DNA of 64,000 nt from Adiantum capillus-veneris (Eukaryota; Streptophyta; Polypodiopsida; Polypodiales; Pteridaceae). Under the pieces are notes generated by a model that ran no database searches, had not been told where the DNA came from, and saw nothing but the letters and a program-made list of their open reading frames with translations. Shown here piece by piece: positions 21,084 through 32,802 of the stretch. The stretch is taken from the NCBI GenBank assembly GCA_014529385.2, contig CM043958.1, positions 85,793,525-85,857,524 on the forward strand, read 5' to 3'. Within the stretch, counting starts at the first letter, position 1; every line of letters begins with the position of its first letter. The position numbers and the translations under genes were made by a program.

Positions 21084-21545
21084 TCAGTTGATCCTGAGTT
21101 ATATGAATATCAGTTTCTTTCACAGGGTGGTTTCCCAGATGACTGGAAGCAAAACCAGAAGAAGGCTCTGGTCATCAAAAGATTAAAGTTCACCATCATT
21201 GGGGGCTCACTCTACAAATTAGGTGTGGATGGTATTCGTCGCCGATGTGTGCCTATGGAGGGGAGAATGCAAGTTATCTCAGAGGCGTATAATGGAGAAT
21301 CTGGTGGACACTTTTCTACTGATGTTACTTACAAGAAGATTCTGTAGAATGGTTTATGGTGGCAAACATTGATATTTGATGTCAGAAGCTTTTGCAAAAC
21401 TTGTGATATATGCCAAAGAATGGGTAGACCCACAGTTGTAGACATGACTCCCTTAACACCAGTACAACCACTGGGTGTCTTCATGAAATGGGATTTGGAT
21501 TTTATGGGACCTTTCAAGAAGGTTACTCCCAGGAAGATTAGGTAT
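21084..21545 (+). pseudogene. Athila/Tat-like integrase, truncated
   Basis: The zinc-binding half (GESGGHFSTDVTYKKIL, a stop at 21345, then FCKTCDICQRMGRP) and the first core Asp (MKWDLDFMGPFKK) are visible. Similarity ends after PRKIRYI at about 21545. No later piece of this integrase was found in the window. Confidence 0.8.
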
Positions 21546-22560
21546 ATTTGTTATACATGCATTTACCGAATTTTATACACCCTTAACTCATATTTGCACT
21601 ATCAAACACATAACTATATTTTTGTGTGCCAATATAGCACATTGAAACATGCCTTTTGTGATGGATGTGTACTCTCTATCGTCATTCACACTTGTTTCAA
21701 AGGACACTTGCCGCATTGTTTGCCTATAGGCCTTCAGAATATCAGCATCGCTATAAAAATACACAAAACACTTCTAGAGATCTAGCTTTTCTTCCTTACG
21801 ATATGCTTCTTACTTTTAGATGAGAGAGTTAAAAGAGGTTTTTATGCTCGATAAACTCTCTCTCTCTCATAATAAGGGAGGTAAATATGTTCTCTCTCTC
21901 TAACCCTTTTTTTTCTTTCTCTCTCTTTCTCTAAGTTCAGGGTCTATGAATTCATATTTGAGAAAGCATATCCTTCTCTTTCTCTTCTTTAGAGAGTGGA
22001 GCGAGTGAGCTCTCTCTAAAAATTTCTCTCGCTAGCCCTTCGATGGTTAGGCTTGCCCATCTAAACTCCAAGATTTTACGATTTTTTGAAAATTTTAAGG
22101 TACTTAAGACTGGAAAAATACCCCCCAAAAGGCCAAAATGCCTACCAAAAATCCACCTTGCTGGCAATTCGCAGTCTTTATTTTGCTAGATACTTTGACT
22201 CTCTCTCCCGTTGCAAGCCTTGGGCTTCATTTTACTAGGAATTTTGACTCTTTTAAAATAAATTTTTATCGTTTTATCTCATCTATAGTGAGGTTGTGAG
22301 TTTGCCAACTGAAGGACCACGTGTGCCCTGAGGGCCACATCATCGGCATGGCCGCCGACAAAGGGATATTTGTTATCTATGGCGCCAGGTTGCCTTCTAT
22401 TGCGCTTGCAAACTCACTGCCCCTTTACCATACATAGCTTTTGCTGTACATTCATTATGTGTTGCAAGTGCAAAGAAGAAATTTTTTAGGAATATATATA
22501 CACTATTCGAGCAACATTTGGTTATACAACGCATTGGAGAAATCCTTTAAAAAAAGGACC
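21546..22560. other. CT-rich non-coding stretch
   Basis: No gene seen. It contains several ctctctct tracts (21850-22030) and a 10-bp perfect inverted repeat, gtgagtttgc at 22296-22305 and its complement at 22408-22417. It may belong to whatever truncated the integrase. Confidence 0.4.
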
Positions 22561-22564
22561 AACT

Positions 22565-23470
22565 TTGACATTTCATATAAGGGATTTTGAGAGACTAAGC
22601 ACACAAAAGTTAGCAATGGAGTCCAATAGAGTTTCGTTTAGACAAAGGATGAATACACGGCATCCTATTGTGCATACAAAGGAATGCACCATTGTCTTTG
22701 AGAGATGTCAAGGTGAAGTATTTGGGCTTCAATATTGCATGTACCCAATATTACAAAGAACTTGAAATCTGCTGGAAAAATGGTTGAGTAGATTTTGCAG
22801 ATCACGTTCAATTGTGGTGGTCTCTATATAGAGGAATAGAAGAAGCATGGAATGCTCATTGCACAAGGCAAAAAGGTGGGAAGAATGTTCACTCTTGATG
22901 TAGATGCACCTAAGATTAAAGCTTTCATGCTTGCACAAGGTTCAGGAGTTGTTAGAGATGTAGACATTTGGCATAACCATATTGGACATGTGAATAGACA
23001 AACACAAAAACTATGAAAAGTCAGCAATGTGTGATGGGTTTGCCACTATTAAAGATGGCTAAAATGCATAAGTTTTGCAAGGATTTTCAATTTGGAAAGC
23101 AGGAAAATGCATCATTTCCTCATTACAGGCATGTAAAAAAAAAATGTTGAAGATAGCGCATTTTGATGTGCAGGTCATGCGAAGACTGCTTCTATGGGTG
23201 GATGCACGTTTTATGTTATTTTCATCAATCGTGCAAAGTAGATGGTAGAGTTTAAGTTTCTTATCTAATGCAAATCAAGATCATGTTGTGAAGGACACAT
23301 AGTGGATATAGTGCACATTGTCAATATGATCCTTCCCATCATTTTGCATCTGTGGAAGTTACTGCACATTCTTAAATGTGGTACTTTGACATTGTTGCTT
23401 CAAAGCACATTAGATGATGAAATGTAAATTTTATAAGGCAAATAGTTATCAAGCAATATCTTGATTAACT
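22565..23470 (+). pseudogene. decayed copia protease-integrase fragment
   Basis: With frameshifts the plus strand reads a protease C-terminus (YCMY.PNITKNLKSAGKMVE), an integrase zinc-finger start (DVDIWHNHIGHVN near 22962) and KTASMGGCTFYVIFIN near 23180. A separate protease-like WYFDIVASKHI appears near 23390, after rather than before integrase, so the fragment is rearranged or composite. Confidence 0.65.
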
Positions 23471-23599
23471 AAAAAAGGAGACTTGTATTTTATAGGAAAA
23501 GGTAATTATCTTTTATAAAATTTCTTATATTTTGTAGGATACAAAGTAAAATTTAGTGAATTTTTTTAGTATAATCCTTTTGTCATGCCAATTGTATGC

Positions 23600-25900
23600 T
23601 ACCAAGGTTGTCATACATAGTAGGTGACAATTGGCCTCTAAAACTATATGCCCAACTCTCCAAGTAGCATCTCTATCCATTTTACCACTCCATCACACTT
23701 GTATTCAGTCTTTGTACTTGAAAAAGCAATCATGGATCACTTCTTATTGCTTTGTGTGATAGTACCACTTCTAAGTGAGAACGTGAATCTACCAATAGTC
23801 ACCGACCAGAAAGACTACCAACCTAATCCGCAAAACTGTGTAACCATAGAGTGCACCTACATGATATCCTCATAGATGAGTGCATAATCCAATTTAGCAT
23901 TTACATAGTGCAATATGCACCTCACTACACCCAAGTCTCACTTCCTAGGAAGCTACATAAACTGGCTCTCAAGCCCAACAATGAAACAAAAATATTATCT
24001 TGTGAGATTGTCAAGTAGTTTAGGTTACCCAAAGTCTTCTTGTATATGGTGGCATTCTCCAACACATCACCCATATCAGCTTACACCTTCAAAATTTGAT
24101 CAGAAGGGGATTGCATTAGGCTGACAACTAGATGCACCATACTTTGACAACATATTGAATGCATATTGCCTTTGTGACAACCGTTTTCCCTCTTTTGTAT
24201 GCATAATTCCAATTCCTAGGAAGTAACTCAACTCTCCCATATCCTTCATATCAAATTACTACCTTACAAATGCTCTTCACATGCTCAAATTTTGCCCCAT
24301 GATTGCCACCAAACAACAATCAAATCATAGACATAGATGCATATGATTACAATATCTGCATCAACCATGAAAAAAGCTATAGTAAGCAAATAAGTTGTAA
24401 TCCTCTCATGCCATACAAAAACAAATAAGCAAATAGGTTGTAATCCTCTCATGCCTAGCTCTAGGTGCTTTCTTTAGCCCCTAAAGATATTCCTCATCTT
24501 ATATACATATTCATGATTTTTTGTATCTTCATATCCCTGTAGACGTTCCATATACACCTCTTCTTGCAAGTTAGCATGCAAGAATGTATTCTTCACACCA
24601 TATGCTGCAAAACCCCACCCTTTGCTATTGCCAAAGCATAACAAGACTGAAAGTCTCCTCATACTCAATTCCATATGTCTTTGCATAGCCCTTTGCTATA
24701 TAAATCTAGCTTTGCACCTCCTCACTGAGCCATTTGCATCTTGTTTCACCTTGTAAACTAAATTACATCCAATCACATTTTTTCCTTTCAGAAAATAACC
24801 AAATTATGTAAACATCTCTTCATCCATAGCTTGATCCCACTGTGGATCTCCAATAGAATTCTCAAAACACATAGGCTCTACACTCAATAAAGTCTTTGCC
24901 ATATATGCACAATGGCACTCCACATAACTATCATACATCATGCATTGGATTTCTTACCCTTCTAGATATTTGTGGTCCAAGATCACTGCCAAGTGCCCTA
25001 TTTTTTTCCTACCTTCAAGCACTTAGAGGCTTCATGAAGGGTATACCAAACTCCTTCAAGCACTTAGAGTCTTTATGAAGGGTATACCAAACTCCTCATC
25101 AAAACTTTTCTCCAAGCCACTTGAATCTCTATCATCATGATCTACATTCAAATTTGGCATCCTTAGGGCATCAACCTTTTCTTCCCCTTCTCTTGATACA
25201 TTTGATGAATTTACAGGACTTACCTTCATACGTAGCCTGCTACCCCTTGGATTCTTAGCATGACTTGAACTAGGTGACCCTTGTGATCCATTCAAAACTC
25301 AGGATTGTGCACCTAAAAATCCACATTCTTCTTTACATCAACCCCACCGCAAGAACATATTTTACATCGGCATACCATCTCTTCAATTCATTAATAACCA
25401 CATCCCTAATCACCCTCACTTGACCAATGACACGGTTGTATCACTTATATCCTTCTAGTCAAGAGAATAAACAATGTACACACATTTTTGAGCTTTTCGC
25501 TCCAACTTTGCATGCAACTCATCCACCAGCATATGCATATTTTTCTTAGTCATCATTGCCCTTATGACTTCTGTAATCTGCATGTTCTTCCACTAAGCAA
25601 CACCATTTTGTCGTAGAGTATACTTGAATGAAAACTTCCTCTAAATTCCGTGCCTTTTCAAAAAACTAATACTCATTAGAGAACTATCCCCCTCCATCTA
25701 ACCTTAGGCACTATGCATATTACCATGCTTGTTTTCAGCTAGTAATGAAGGTACATTCGTAAGTGCACTACCCAAAGAAAGAAAATTAAAGTAGCAATTT
25801 TATTGCTCCTCCTCTAAGAAGTGACAAAGGCTTGATCAACAGCACATTGCTTAACTTGTTTTCCCCTAAATTGAGTCTCTTGTAACAACATAGAGTGAGC
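23600..25900 (-). pseudogene. decayed copia integrase-RT-RNase H fragment
   Basis: The minus strand gives, from right to left, a hydrophilic Ser/Lys linker (25056-25295), then RT pieces VKNTFLHANLQEEVYMERLQ and HEYVYKM (24474-24686), and a decayed IIICIYVYDLIVV in the YVDD position near 24330. Stops and frameshifts occur throughout. It faces the plus-strand fragment at 22565-23470. Confidence 0.65.
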
Positions 25901-27450
25901 CTACACATACTTTAATATCGATTGTTGGATTTAAAGTTGAAGGAATACACACTCAAAAAATTGAGAAGAAAAGAGAAGCTCAAGGGCACACATAGTATTA
26001 CTTAGTTCGCGTGCACAAAGATCAACCCTAAAATGATGGAATGGTTGAGTGGAAAAATATAATTGCATAATTTTATAATCGATTGGTTTTGTATGGAATT
26101 TAAGTCATTGCCTAAACTTAGCAGTTTATGCTTTCTTTACTTTGGAACCTCTCGAGTGTGTCAAGTGTGTTTATGTGGTTTATGTGGGCTATGGAAGAGA
26201 GAGGGAGGGAGAGAGCTAGGGAAGAAGGAGAAGATTATTTGCTTTGCAATTGAAGTTTCAATATGTGATTTAATAGAAAAGGCCATATTGATTTTTAATT
26301 AACTTGTTAGAGATGTGTTGGTAGTTTGTAATTTGAGGGCATGCATGGGACTGATTTCTCAGCACCACTCACAAACATCAATACCAATAAACGACATTTT
26401 CCCACATGCAAAGAAGTGGTGCTTCTTATTAGCGTTTTATTCTAATTAAACTGTATCGAAAGAGCAAGGAGATAAAGCTACAAAAAAATGGAAGGAAACA
26501 AATGTGGAACCTGAAAGATGCTGTATCCAATGTTGCTGAGACTAGAGGTGATACAATGTATGAGCACATGCCTCACATGACACATAGCCCATTAATTTTA
26601 TTCACATGCTTGCTACTCCATGCGATAGCAACACTCCCAAGTCAGAAGATGTATCCAATGTTGCTGAGACTAGAGGTGATACAATGTATGAGCACATGCC
26701 TCACATGACACATAGCCCATTAATTTTATTCACATGCTTGCTACTCCATGCGATAGCAACACTCCCAAGTCAGAAGATGAATCCATTGAAAGATAGACGA
26801 TCCTCTTCTATCATTTTTCCCATATGTAACCTTGTAGCTTTTATTCCCACAGGCATTCTAAAACAATATGGAAATGTGTCCCATAAGTTTGTTCAATGAA
26901 GGGACCCCATTCACTAGCTAATCAAAGGCACACAAGCATTTCTATGCCTTTCTCCCTTCTCCTTTTAGAGCATGTTTTAGCATGCCAGCTGATTTCAAAC
27001 ATGAAAGATTAACGCCATATTTAATCACAAATGCCAAACGCAGAAGTTCTGTGAAAGAGAGGTGGGGATGACAACAAGTCCTTGTTATTAACAATGTTTC
27101 CACCAAAGGATTCCCCTCAATCAGGAGCACCAATAGTAAAGACATAAGCCCCTTCTTTAGATGTTCTAGTAAAAAAGACATACACATGCTTCACAAAGCA
27201 TGAAGGGGGCAAGTCCATCAATTACTGAACCCATACAGAGTAGGCCTAGTACTTGTATCATGAACAATGCAAGCTCATTATGAGCCAGAAGCAGCTGCAT
27301 ATTTTCTTGCAAAGACATCGAAAGGATACTTTCGATCATCCATGCACCATGGTCAGACAGCTAGCCCATTCGAAATTCTGGGTAAAGTGACGTGAAACTG
27401 CCTTTCTGAACTGCCCTTGCCTACTACTCTGAAATGTACAAATCGTTCAT
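25900..27450. other. non-coding DNA with one local duplication
   Basis: No supported gene. Short frames (26063-26302, 26942-27187) resemble nothing I know. A 128-bp tandem duplication is listed separately. Confidence 0.4.
26523..26778. repeat. tandem duplication, 128-bp unit, two copies
   Basis: Bases 26523-26650 are repeated essentially perfectly at 26651-26778 (both starting gtatccaatgttgctgagac). The near-identity indicates a recent event. Confidence 0.9.
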
Positions 27451-27451
27451 G

Positions 27452-27703
27452 CTAATGGCAATGGTTAAAAGGCCTCACCATTGACAAGAAGTATACCTTG
27501 TTCATACTTCTGTCAAACCTAGCAAAATGCCAATATGGCCGATCAGCAACTTCGCATTTTAGCTTGTCATCCTGTAATATAGCCTCATCATAGCAGGAGG
27601 GCTCTTCACAATTTGTCAACATAAAGTAATCCAGGCTTGGCACAACCCTGTTAGGCGCCCTAGAAACTCTGGCTAAGAGCGTATCTCCATCAAAATTTTC
27701 CAT
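27452..27703 (-). pseudogene. copia fragment between integrase and RT
   Basis: The minus strand reads RAPNRVVPSLDYFMLTNCEE then PSCYDEAILQDDKLKCEVA. This matches the same position in Copia-A (PPDRFVPSMNYVMLTDCNEP…) and Copia-B (FVLLTESGEPSCYKEAM). It is a small remnant of the same copia lineage. Confidence 0.75.
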
Positions 27704-27749
27704 TCATCAATTCTTATAAGCATGTGAATAATGTGTGCCAAATAGTATA

Positions 27750-27794
<45 letters not shown>
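27750..27794. repeat. (CA)n microsatellite
   Basis: About 22 perfect CA units just downstream of the PPR stop codon. Confidence 0.95.
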
Positions 27795-27796
<2 letters not shown>

Positions 27797-27804
27797 TTTA
27801 CATT

Positions 27805-29721
27805 TTACCCCGCCAAGGAGTGTCTCAAAGGTCCCTTCCGATGTAGCTTATTAGCATCAGGAATTACTCTGATAAAGTAGCCATTTTCGACATAACGTTG
27901 AAGACAAGCATCCAATGCAAACCCTAGCGACTTCATCGTCTTCCAGAGCATGGTAGCTTCTCCATCCCTTCCAGCTTTTAGGAACCCGTGTATGAGTGTA
28001 TTAAACATGATAGAGTCTGGTGTGACACCAAAAATAGCCATTCTCTTATAATACCCATAAGCTTCGTCTACTTTTCCTATTTTACAAAGGGAGGCTATGA
28101 TACACATAAAGGTCACTACATTTGGGCTGAGACCTTGCTTGACCATACTCTCAAATACTCTCTTTGATTCTGCAATATGACCGGCCTTACCAAAACATGA
28201 GATAAAGATGTTGTAGAGGCTTCGATCAATCGGCACACCGGCCGTAACAAGCCATTGGAAGAGCTTGTAGGCCTTACCTAGTTGAGAGCTTTTACAATAC
28301 CCATCAATCATAACGCTGTAAGTGGCACTTTGGGGGTTGAAACCCCTCTGTATCATCGCTCTTAATATCTTTTCTGCCATGTCCACTTTCAAAGCTTTGC
28401 AAAATCCGTGTATAATCGTCGCATACGTCACCACATCTGGCTGACAATTCGCCTTCACCATACTCGTGAATGTTTTGCTTGCATCATTTACTTGCCCTGA
28501 CTTAAAAAAGGTCTTTATGAGCGACGTGTAGAGCACAGAGTCTCCCTCAAAACCCTTCTCTTGCATCTCGTCGAAGTACTTCCTAGCTAAATCGGATTTC
28601 TCTGCCTCACAAAGCCCATGAATTAACGAAGTATATGTGACAGTGTCCCGCGAGCAACCGCTTTTGACCATCTGATCAAAAAATTGGATTGCATTGTCAA
28701 CTTTTTTTTCTCGGCATAATCCATCAATCAACATATTGTATGTGCGTCTATCCGGTAATACATCATTCTCCCCCATTTCTTGGAATAGTCGCACAGCATC
28801 GTCTGATTTCCCTGCTTTGCTATAGCTATTGATGATCGTATTGTACGACACTATGTCGGGAAGCTTGTTCTTTTGCTTCATTTCCTTAAGAAGCTGTAAG
28901 GATTCTTCCATTCTGCCTGCCAAGCAGAGCCCATTTAGCAGAATGTTGTATGCCTCTACAGAGCCTCCTTTCAGCACTATTTCAAAGATTTTCTGCGCTT
29001 CATCTACCATGCCGCCTTTGCATAAACCATCCAGAATGGAATGTTGCGTGATCTCATCAGGCACACAACCTGCCGATACCATTTCCCAATAGACCTCATA
29101 AACGCGAGTAATTTTGCCAAGCTTCCCAAACCCATAAAGCAAGATACTAAACACGTGATTATTGGGCTCAACTCCATCCTCATGCATACGCTGATACACA
29201 AGCTCCGCTTGATCGCTCAAGCCATCTTTCAAGAGAATGGTCAAGAGGGTGCCATACACAGCAATAGAGCACTCATGGTCATACTGCTGCATCAAATCAA
29301 GCACTTGAGTAGCCTGGCTGGCCATACCAGCAACACCATAGCTCTTAATCAGAGAAGTGAAGGTCCAATCATTAAGATGGCATTCCTCAAGACGCATTTG
29401 CTCAAGAATCTCCCGCACACTGTCGAATTTTTTGGCAGATCCAAGGTGGGCGATATATACATTAAACACACTGGTATCATGTTTATAGCCCTGTTGCTTG
29501 CCAGCCCAATTGAAAATCAACTTAGCATGTTCTAGGTTTTTGGTGTGTTTGAGCACTTCCTCCACATCGCAGGTCCGGAGCTGCCCAGAGAGTTTCGAAA
29601 GCGTATCTTCAAGAGCTTGCTCGCCATGGCTGTTGTGCAACGCGTTGAGGATCGTGTCAAAGCTCAGCTTCGAGAAAGGGTCCTTGCGTATTCTGGCTCC
29701 CTTCATTGTCTTCCTGCTCAT
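27805..29721 (-). CDS. P-class pentatricopeptide repeat (PPR) protein, intronless
   Basis: One uninterrupted frame of 638 residues from the Met at 29719-29721. The frame is open 39 codons further upstream (to 29838), but that part is translated from a CT microsatellite (VEREREREG), so I prefer the inner Met (MSRKTMKGARIRKD). From about residue 70 almost the whole protein is a run of 35-residue helical repeats, roughly fourteen, with typical phrases such as PDIVSYNTIINSYSKAGKSD, PDRRTYNMLIDGLCREKKVD and PDVVTYATIIHGFCKALKVD. No E, DYW or SMR domain follows, so it is P-class. Such proteins bind organelle RNA one base per repeat to stabilise, splice or translate transcripts. The basic N-terminus suits an organelle targeting peptide, which is not proven. 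Lack of introns is normal for the family. Confidence 0.93.
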   Translation of the reverse strand: MSRKTMKGARIRKDPFSKLSFDTILNALHNSHGEQALEDTLSKLSGQLRTCDVEEVLKHTKNLEHAKLIFNWAGKQQGYKHDTSVFNVYIAHLGSAKKFDSVREILEQMRLEECHLNDWTFTSLIKSYGVAGMASQATQVLDLMQQYDHECSIAVYGTLLTILLKDGLSDQAELVYQRMHEDGVEPNNHVFSILLYGFGKLGKITRVYEVYWEMVSAGCVPDEITQHSILDGLCKGGMVDEAQKIFEIVLKGGSVEAYNILLNGLCLAGRMEESLQLLKEMKQKNKLPDIVSYNTIINSYSKAGKSDDAVRLFQEMGENDVLPDRRTYNMLIDGLCREKKVDNAIQFFDQMVKSGCSRDTVTYTSLIHGLCEAEKSDLARKYFDEMQEKGFEGDSVLYTSLIKTFFKSGQVNDASKTFTSMVKANCQPDVVTYATIIHGFCKALKVDMAEKILRAMIQRGFNPQSATYSVMIDGYCKSSQLGKAYKLFQWLVTAGVPIDRSLYNIFISCFGKAGHIAESKRVFESMVKQGLSPNVVTFMCIIASLCKIGKVDEAYGYYKRMAIFGVTPDSIMFNTLIHGFLKAGRDGEATMLWKTMKSLGFALDACLQRYVENGYFIRVIPDANKLHRKGPLRHSLAG

Positions 29722-29800
29722 TTTATGAACGACATATCCACGGCTTCTCTGCTCCTTTGAGCGACACTGGAATCGATCTCCTGAAGAGTTCCCCACACCC

Positions 29801-29821
29801 TCTCTCTCTCTCTCTCTCTCT
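29801..29821. repeat. (CT)n tract in PPR 5' region
   Basis: About ten CT units on the plus strand, upstream of the preferred PPR start. On the coding strand this GA tract artificially extends the reading frame. Confidence 0.85.
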
Positions 29822-30032
29822 ACCTGTACGAGTCTCACTCGTTTACGAAGGGCTTTAGAATGAGCAATGCTTGGGTGGGGGTTGAACGCCCAAATAGTAA
29901 GTTTGTTGACCCCCTTAATATTAATTTACACTGCCAAATTGGACGACAATAGAGCACCCACTAGGGATAGTTATTCTTTGCGGCTATCAAGATACAATTC
30001 AATATTTGTGTAAGGTTTCTTAAAATATATAT

Positions 30033-30525
30033 GGGAAAAATTAATACCCCTGTAATTTGCAAAAATTCCCAAAATACCCCTCAAATTTCAAAAATTTCCA
30101 ATATAACCTTGTATCATTTTGGGATGGATTTGCCCCAATTTTTGCATATTCTCATCTTTATGACAATAAAGTTCTATCTTTAAGTGTCTTGGACAAAACT
30201 ATTCACCAATGAGCTCGCAAATAGCGGCACCTATGCATAATAATGATGAACAATTTCATCTTAAGAGCCCACGATACCATTCAAGATCCTACTTCTATCA
30301 TCTTCTATCGAGGGAGAACTAATCTTCCAATAAAGAGTTGCAAAAGAAGTTGTTTTTCAGCTATGTTTTCGAGGTTATTGAGGGGTATTTTAGGGGATAT
30401 TGGCGAAATTGAAGGGCATTTTGCGAACTTTCAATAAAATATGAGAGGTATATTAAGAATCTTTGAAATTTGAGGGGTATTTTGCGAATTTCCACAATTT
30501 TCAAAGGTATTTTGGTAATTTTCCC
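30033..30525. mobile_element. foldback MITE, Mutator-like, about 493 bp
   Basis: The left end (gggaaaaattaataccc…caaaatacccctcaaattt) and the complement of the right end (gggaaaattaccaaaatacc…caaaatacccctcaaattt) form imperfect terminal inverted repeats of about 65 bp. There is no transposase. Long AT-rich inverted ends beginning GGGAAAATT resemble non-autonomous Mutator-like elements of plants. I could not fix a clear 9-bp target duplication (aaatatata against aaatattca at best). Confidence 0.65.
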
Positions 30526-31830
30526 AAATATTCATCCATAGCAAAACATATGTAGTGATCGAGTTGAACTTAGAAGATTTTTGGACTACGAAAGGCCTTA
30601 GTAAAGGGTTGCGTTTTGGGTGCAATTGTGTACCATTGGATAAAGCTTGTTGATTAGTGCCACATGGCAACAAATTTTCTTTTTTCCTATTTCTTGTAGG
30701 TCCGGATGTTGACATTTACATAAAGCCCCTCACCTTTACCACTAGGCCAACTCCCCACTATGGTTCAACCTCGGAGACATGTGATGTGGGTGAGTGGGCG
30801 CAATCCCGTAAAACTAGTCAAAGCAAAGCTTGGAATGGTATTAAAAAAAAGAAAAAGGATGTTGACATTTATGTACCTCTCTCTTTAAAGAACCATCCCA
30901 TGTCCCATGGTCAAGTGCGCAAGGATTTCCTCTTTGTGAAGGTGTCTGCATTCACATGGTCTATGTACACTACAAGTGCATCAATATCTGTTGAAATTTG
31001 ACTCTTTTGGGTCAAGCTCAAGTAGGGGAAAAGTTTGATTCTAAGTTTTTTCCAATATATAAAGTGTATCTTTCTACTTTCACTATAAGCACTAAAGACA
31101 TCCACATCAAGGCTATCTTTTATTTCATGTTCTTCTTTTTCTTCCTTATGTGCATGTATCATCCTTCTGGTGGCGCCACTTGAGGGAGAAGTAGAGGTCT
31201 TCCTTTTTGTGTGTGCATCACCCTTCTTGTGCTCTCTTGGGAGCACCAATGGAGGAGGATGTCAATCCAGCTCCCATAGACGCAGCTACCGTCGAGGCTC
31301 CACGTCCTTAGAAGCTAAGGCAAGCACTAATGTGTTTCTTGTATTTGTGTCTACAATGATCAAAACTCCTGCTGGACTACTTGCTGAAGAACATAGCATT
31401 AAAAAAATAGATTCACAATGTCCATGATAGTTAAAGTCGATCACTTTCTTGTATTGGAAAAAAACGTAGGTCTTGTGCTTACTACTTCTCCTCCCTTGGA
31501 CCCAAGTTAGCATTGAGGGGAGTTTCTTTCCAACTCCCGAGTCGTCCAATAAATAGGCTCGAAATATTTTTGTCAATGCTGCAGTTTTCATTGCTTTTGC
31601 GAAACTCTTGCTTTTACCAACCTATAAGTTTCAATTGGTGAACGAAGGTGTAGTTTAGAGCAGCAACTCCCATGGGTTGCCATGGCTTGTGTCGACTGTA
31701 GACAAAAACAAGGCTCTTGAGAATTGAGGTCCGAGGAGGCCTAGAAAAAGCATCGATCGACTGGTAGCCATGCGGATGAGACTCGAGAGTCGACATTGGC
31801 AGAGCAGATTTTTTTATCAACATACTTTGT

Positions 31831-32024
31831 TGGCACTGCCTTTGGAGCAGAAAGGGAGGGTAAATGCAAAGGGAGTTTTAGCCCGTGTACAACGGGGCAC
31901 CCTTCAAATTTTAAAGGTATGTTTTATTGGCACTACCTTTTGACATGTAGAAAGGGAAGATGTATGCCAAGGGAGTTTCAGCTCGTGTACAACCGAGCAC
32001 TCTTCAAATTTTCTAAGGTATGTT
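31831..32024. repeat. imperfect tandem duplication, 97-bp unit
   Basis: Copy 1 begins tggcactgcctttggagcag at 31831 and copy 2 begins tggcactaccttttgacatg at 31928. Both run through agggagttt, ctcgtgtacaac-like and cttcaaatttt motifs. Confidence 0.8.
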
Positions 32025-32057
32025 TTATTTTTCTGCTCTTTGATCTATAGTCTTTCT

Positions 32058-32123
<66 letters not shown>
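32058..32123. repeat. (CT)n microsatellite
   Basis: More than 30 uninterrupted CT units. It creates a false Glu-Arg repeat frame on the other strand. Confidence 0.95.
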
Positions 32124-32128
<5 letters not shown>

Positions 32129-32562
32129 CAGTCGCAGTGAAAGGCAATGCTAATGTCTGTCTCTAGATGCCTTGTTTCATTAATTTCCACTTTGAATTTT
32201 TTGGTGCCAGCATTTGAAAACAACAATTGAATATTCACATCCCGACTTAGAATTTAATTATTTATGACTACATGATTGTGAAGAAAATGTAGATTCCATG
32301 TGTGCCGGGTGTGATAAAATTACATGTTATGCACATAGTAGCAATTTAACAATCATAAAATTATATTTCCAGACATTGACATTGTTAGTGCGTGATGTGT
32401 CAAGGTACTTACCTTTTTTAGTGTAACTAAGGTCTTAGTTTTAAATCTTAGGGGCATGTTTACACAAGTCCCTAATGCCTAGGTAGTTTTAAATACCCGA
32501 GTTGTCTCATGGCGTGTAGCAGCTTTTTGGTGTAACCAATGGGCAGTTTGCAGTTGGGTTTC

Positions 32563-32788
32563 TGTTACCATATACATGTGGTAGTGATGTGTGTGAACAC
32601 ACTAGGACCATCGGGGTATTTTTCCCTCTTTAGGAGGTTTTTTTCCCCGTGCATTTTATATATGCCCATCACTCTAGGGCTATCTATCTTTCCATTGCAC
32701 ACTAAGTAAAACATTCTCAGTTGTGTGCCTTGAGCTTCCTTCGTCTTCTCCAAGCTGTGTGCATTTCTCTGCAACCCTAATTCCAACA
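32563..32788 (+). repeat. 5' LTR of Copia-C
   Basis: 226 bp, TGTTACCATATACATGTGG … AATTCCAACA. It includes a TATA-like tttatatatgccc and matches both 3' copies with about 20 differences each. Confidence 0.92.
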
Positions 32789-32790
32789 AT

Positions 32791-32802
32791 TGGTATCAGA
32801 GT
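32791..32802 (+). promoter_or_regulatory. primer-binding site of Copia-C
   Basis: TGGTATCAGAGT, an initiator-Met type with a final C to T change. Confidence 0.88.

Larger units (their letters stand above)
16070..21545 (+). mobile_element. Athila/Tat-like Ty3/gypsy element, 3' part lost
   Basis: A 525-bp 5' LTR is followed by gag, protease, RT, RNase H and part of integrase, all broken by stops or frameshifts. RT phrases such as FPLPFTDMLLDEIAGYEMYN and MPFGLCNAPTTFQRCMM are typical of the plant Athila/Tat group. Integrase stops matching at about 21545 (after KVTPRKIRYI), where unrelated CT-rich DNA begins. A second, inverted copy of the LTR lies at 42111-42637. Confidence 0.85.
30526..32562. 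other. non-coding DNA between MITE and Copia-C
   Basis: Several short frames exist (30657-31001, 30911-31249, 31286-31591), but none shows a recognisable motif or conserved pattern. It contains a local duplication (31831-32024) and a CT microsatellite. Confidence 0.4.

Noticed and set aside
28829-29760. Plus-strand ORFs (87, 164, 76, 71 residues)
   Set aside because: Antisense shadows of the PPR gene, whose repeats are clear on the minus strand.
30033-30525. A 9-bp Mutator target duplication around the foldback element
   Set aside because: Best candidates differ at two of nine positions in AT-rich sequence, so not claimed.
31978-32238. 86-residue minus-strand ORF with Glu-Arg repeats
   Set aside because: Caused by the CT microsatellite.
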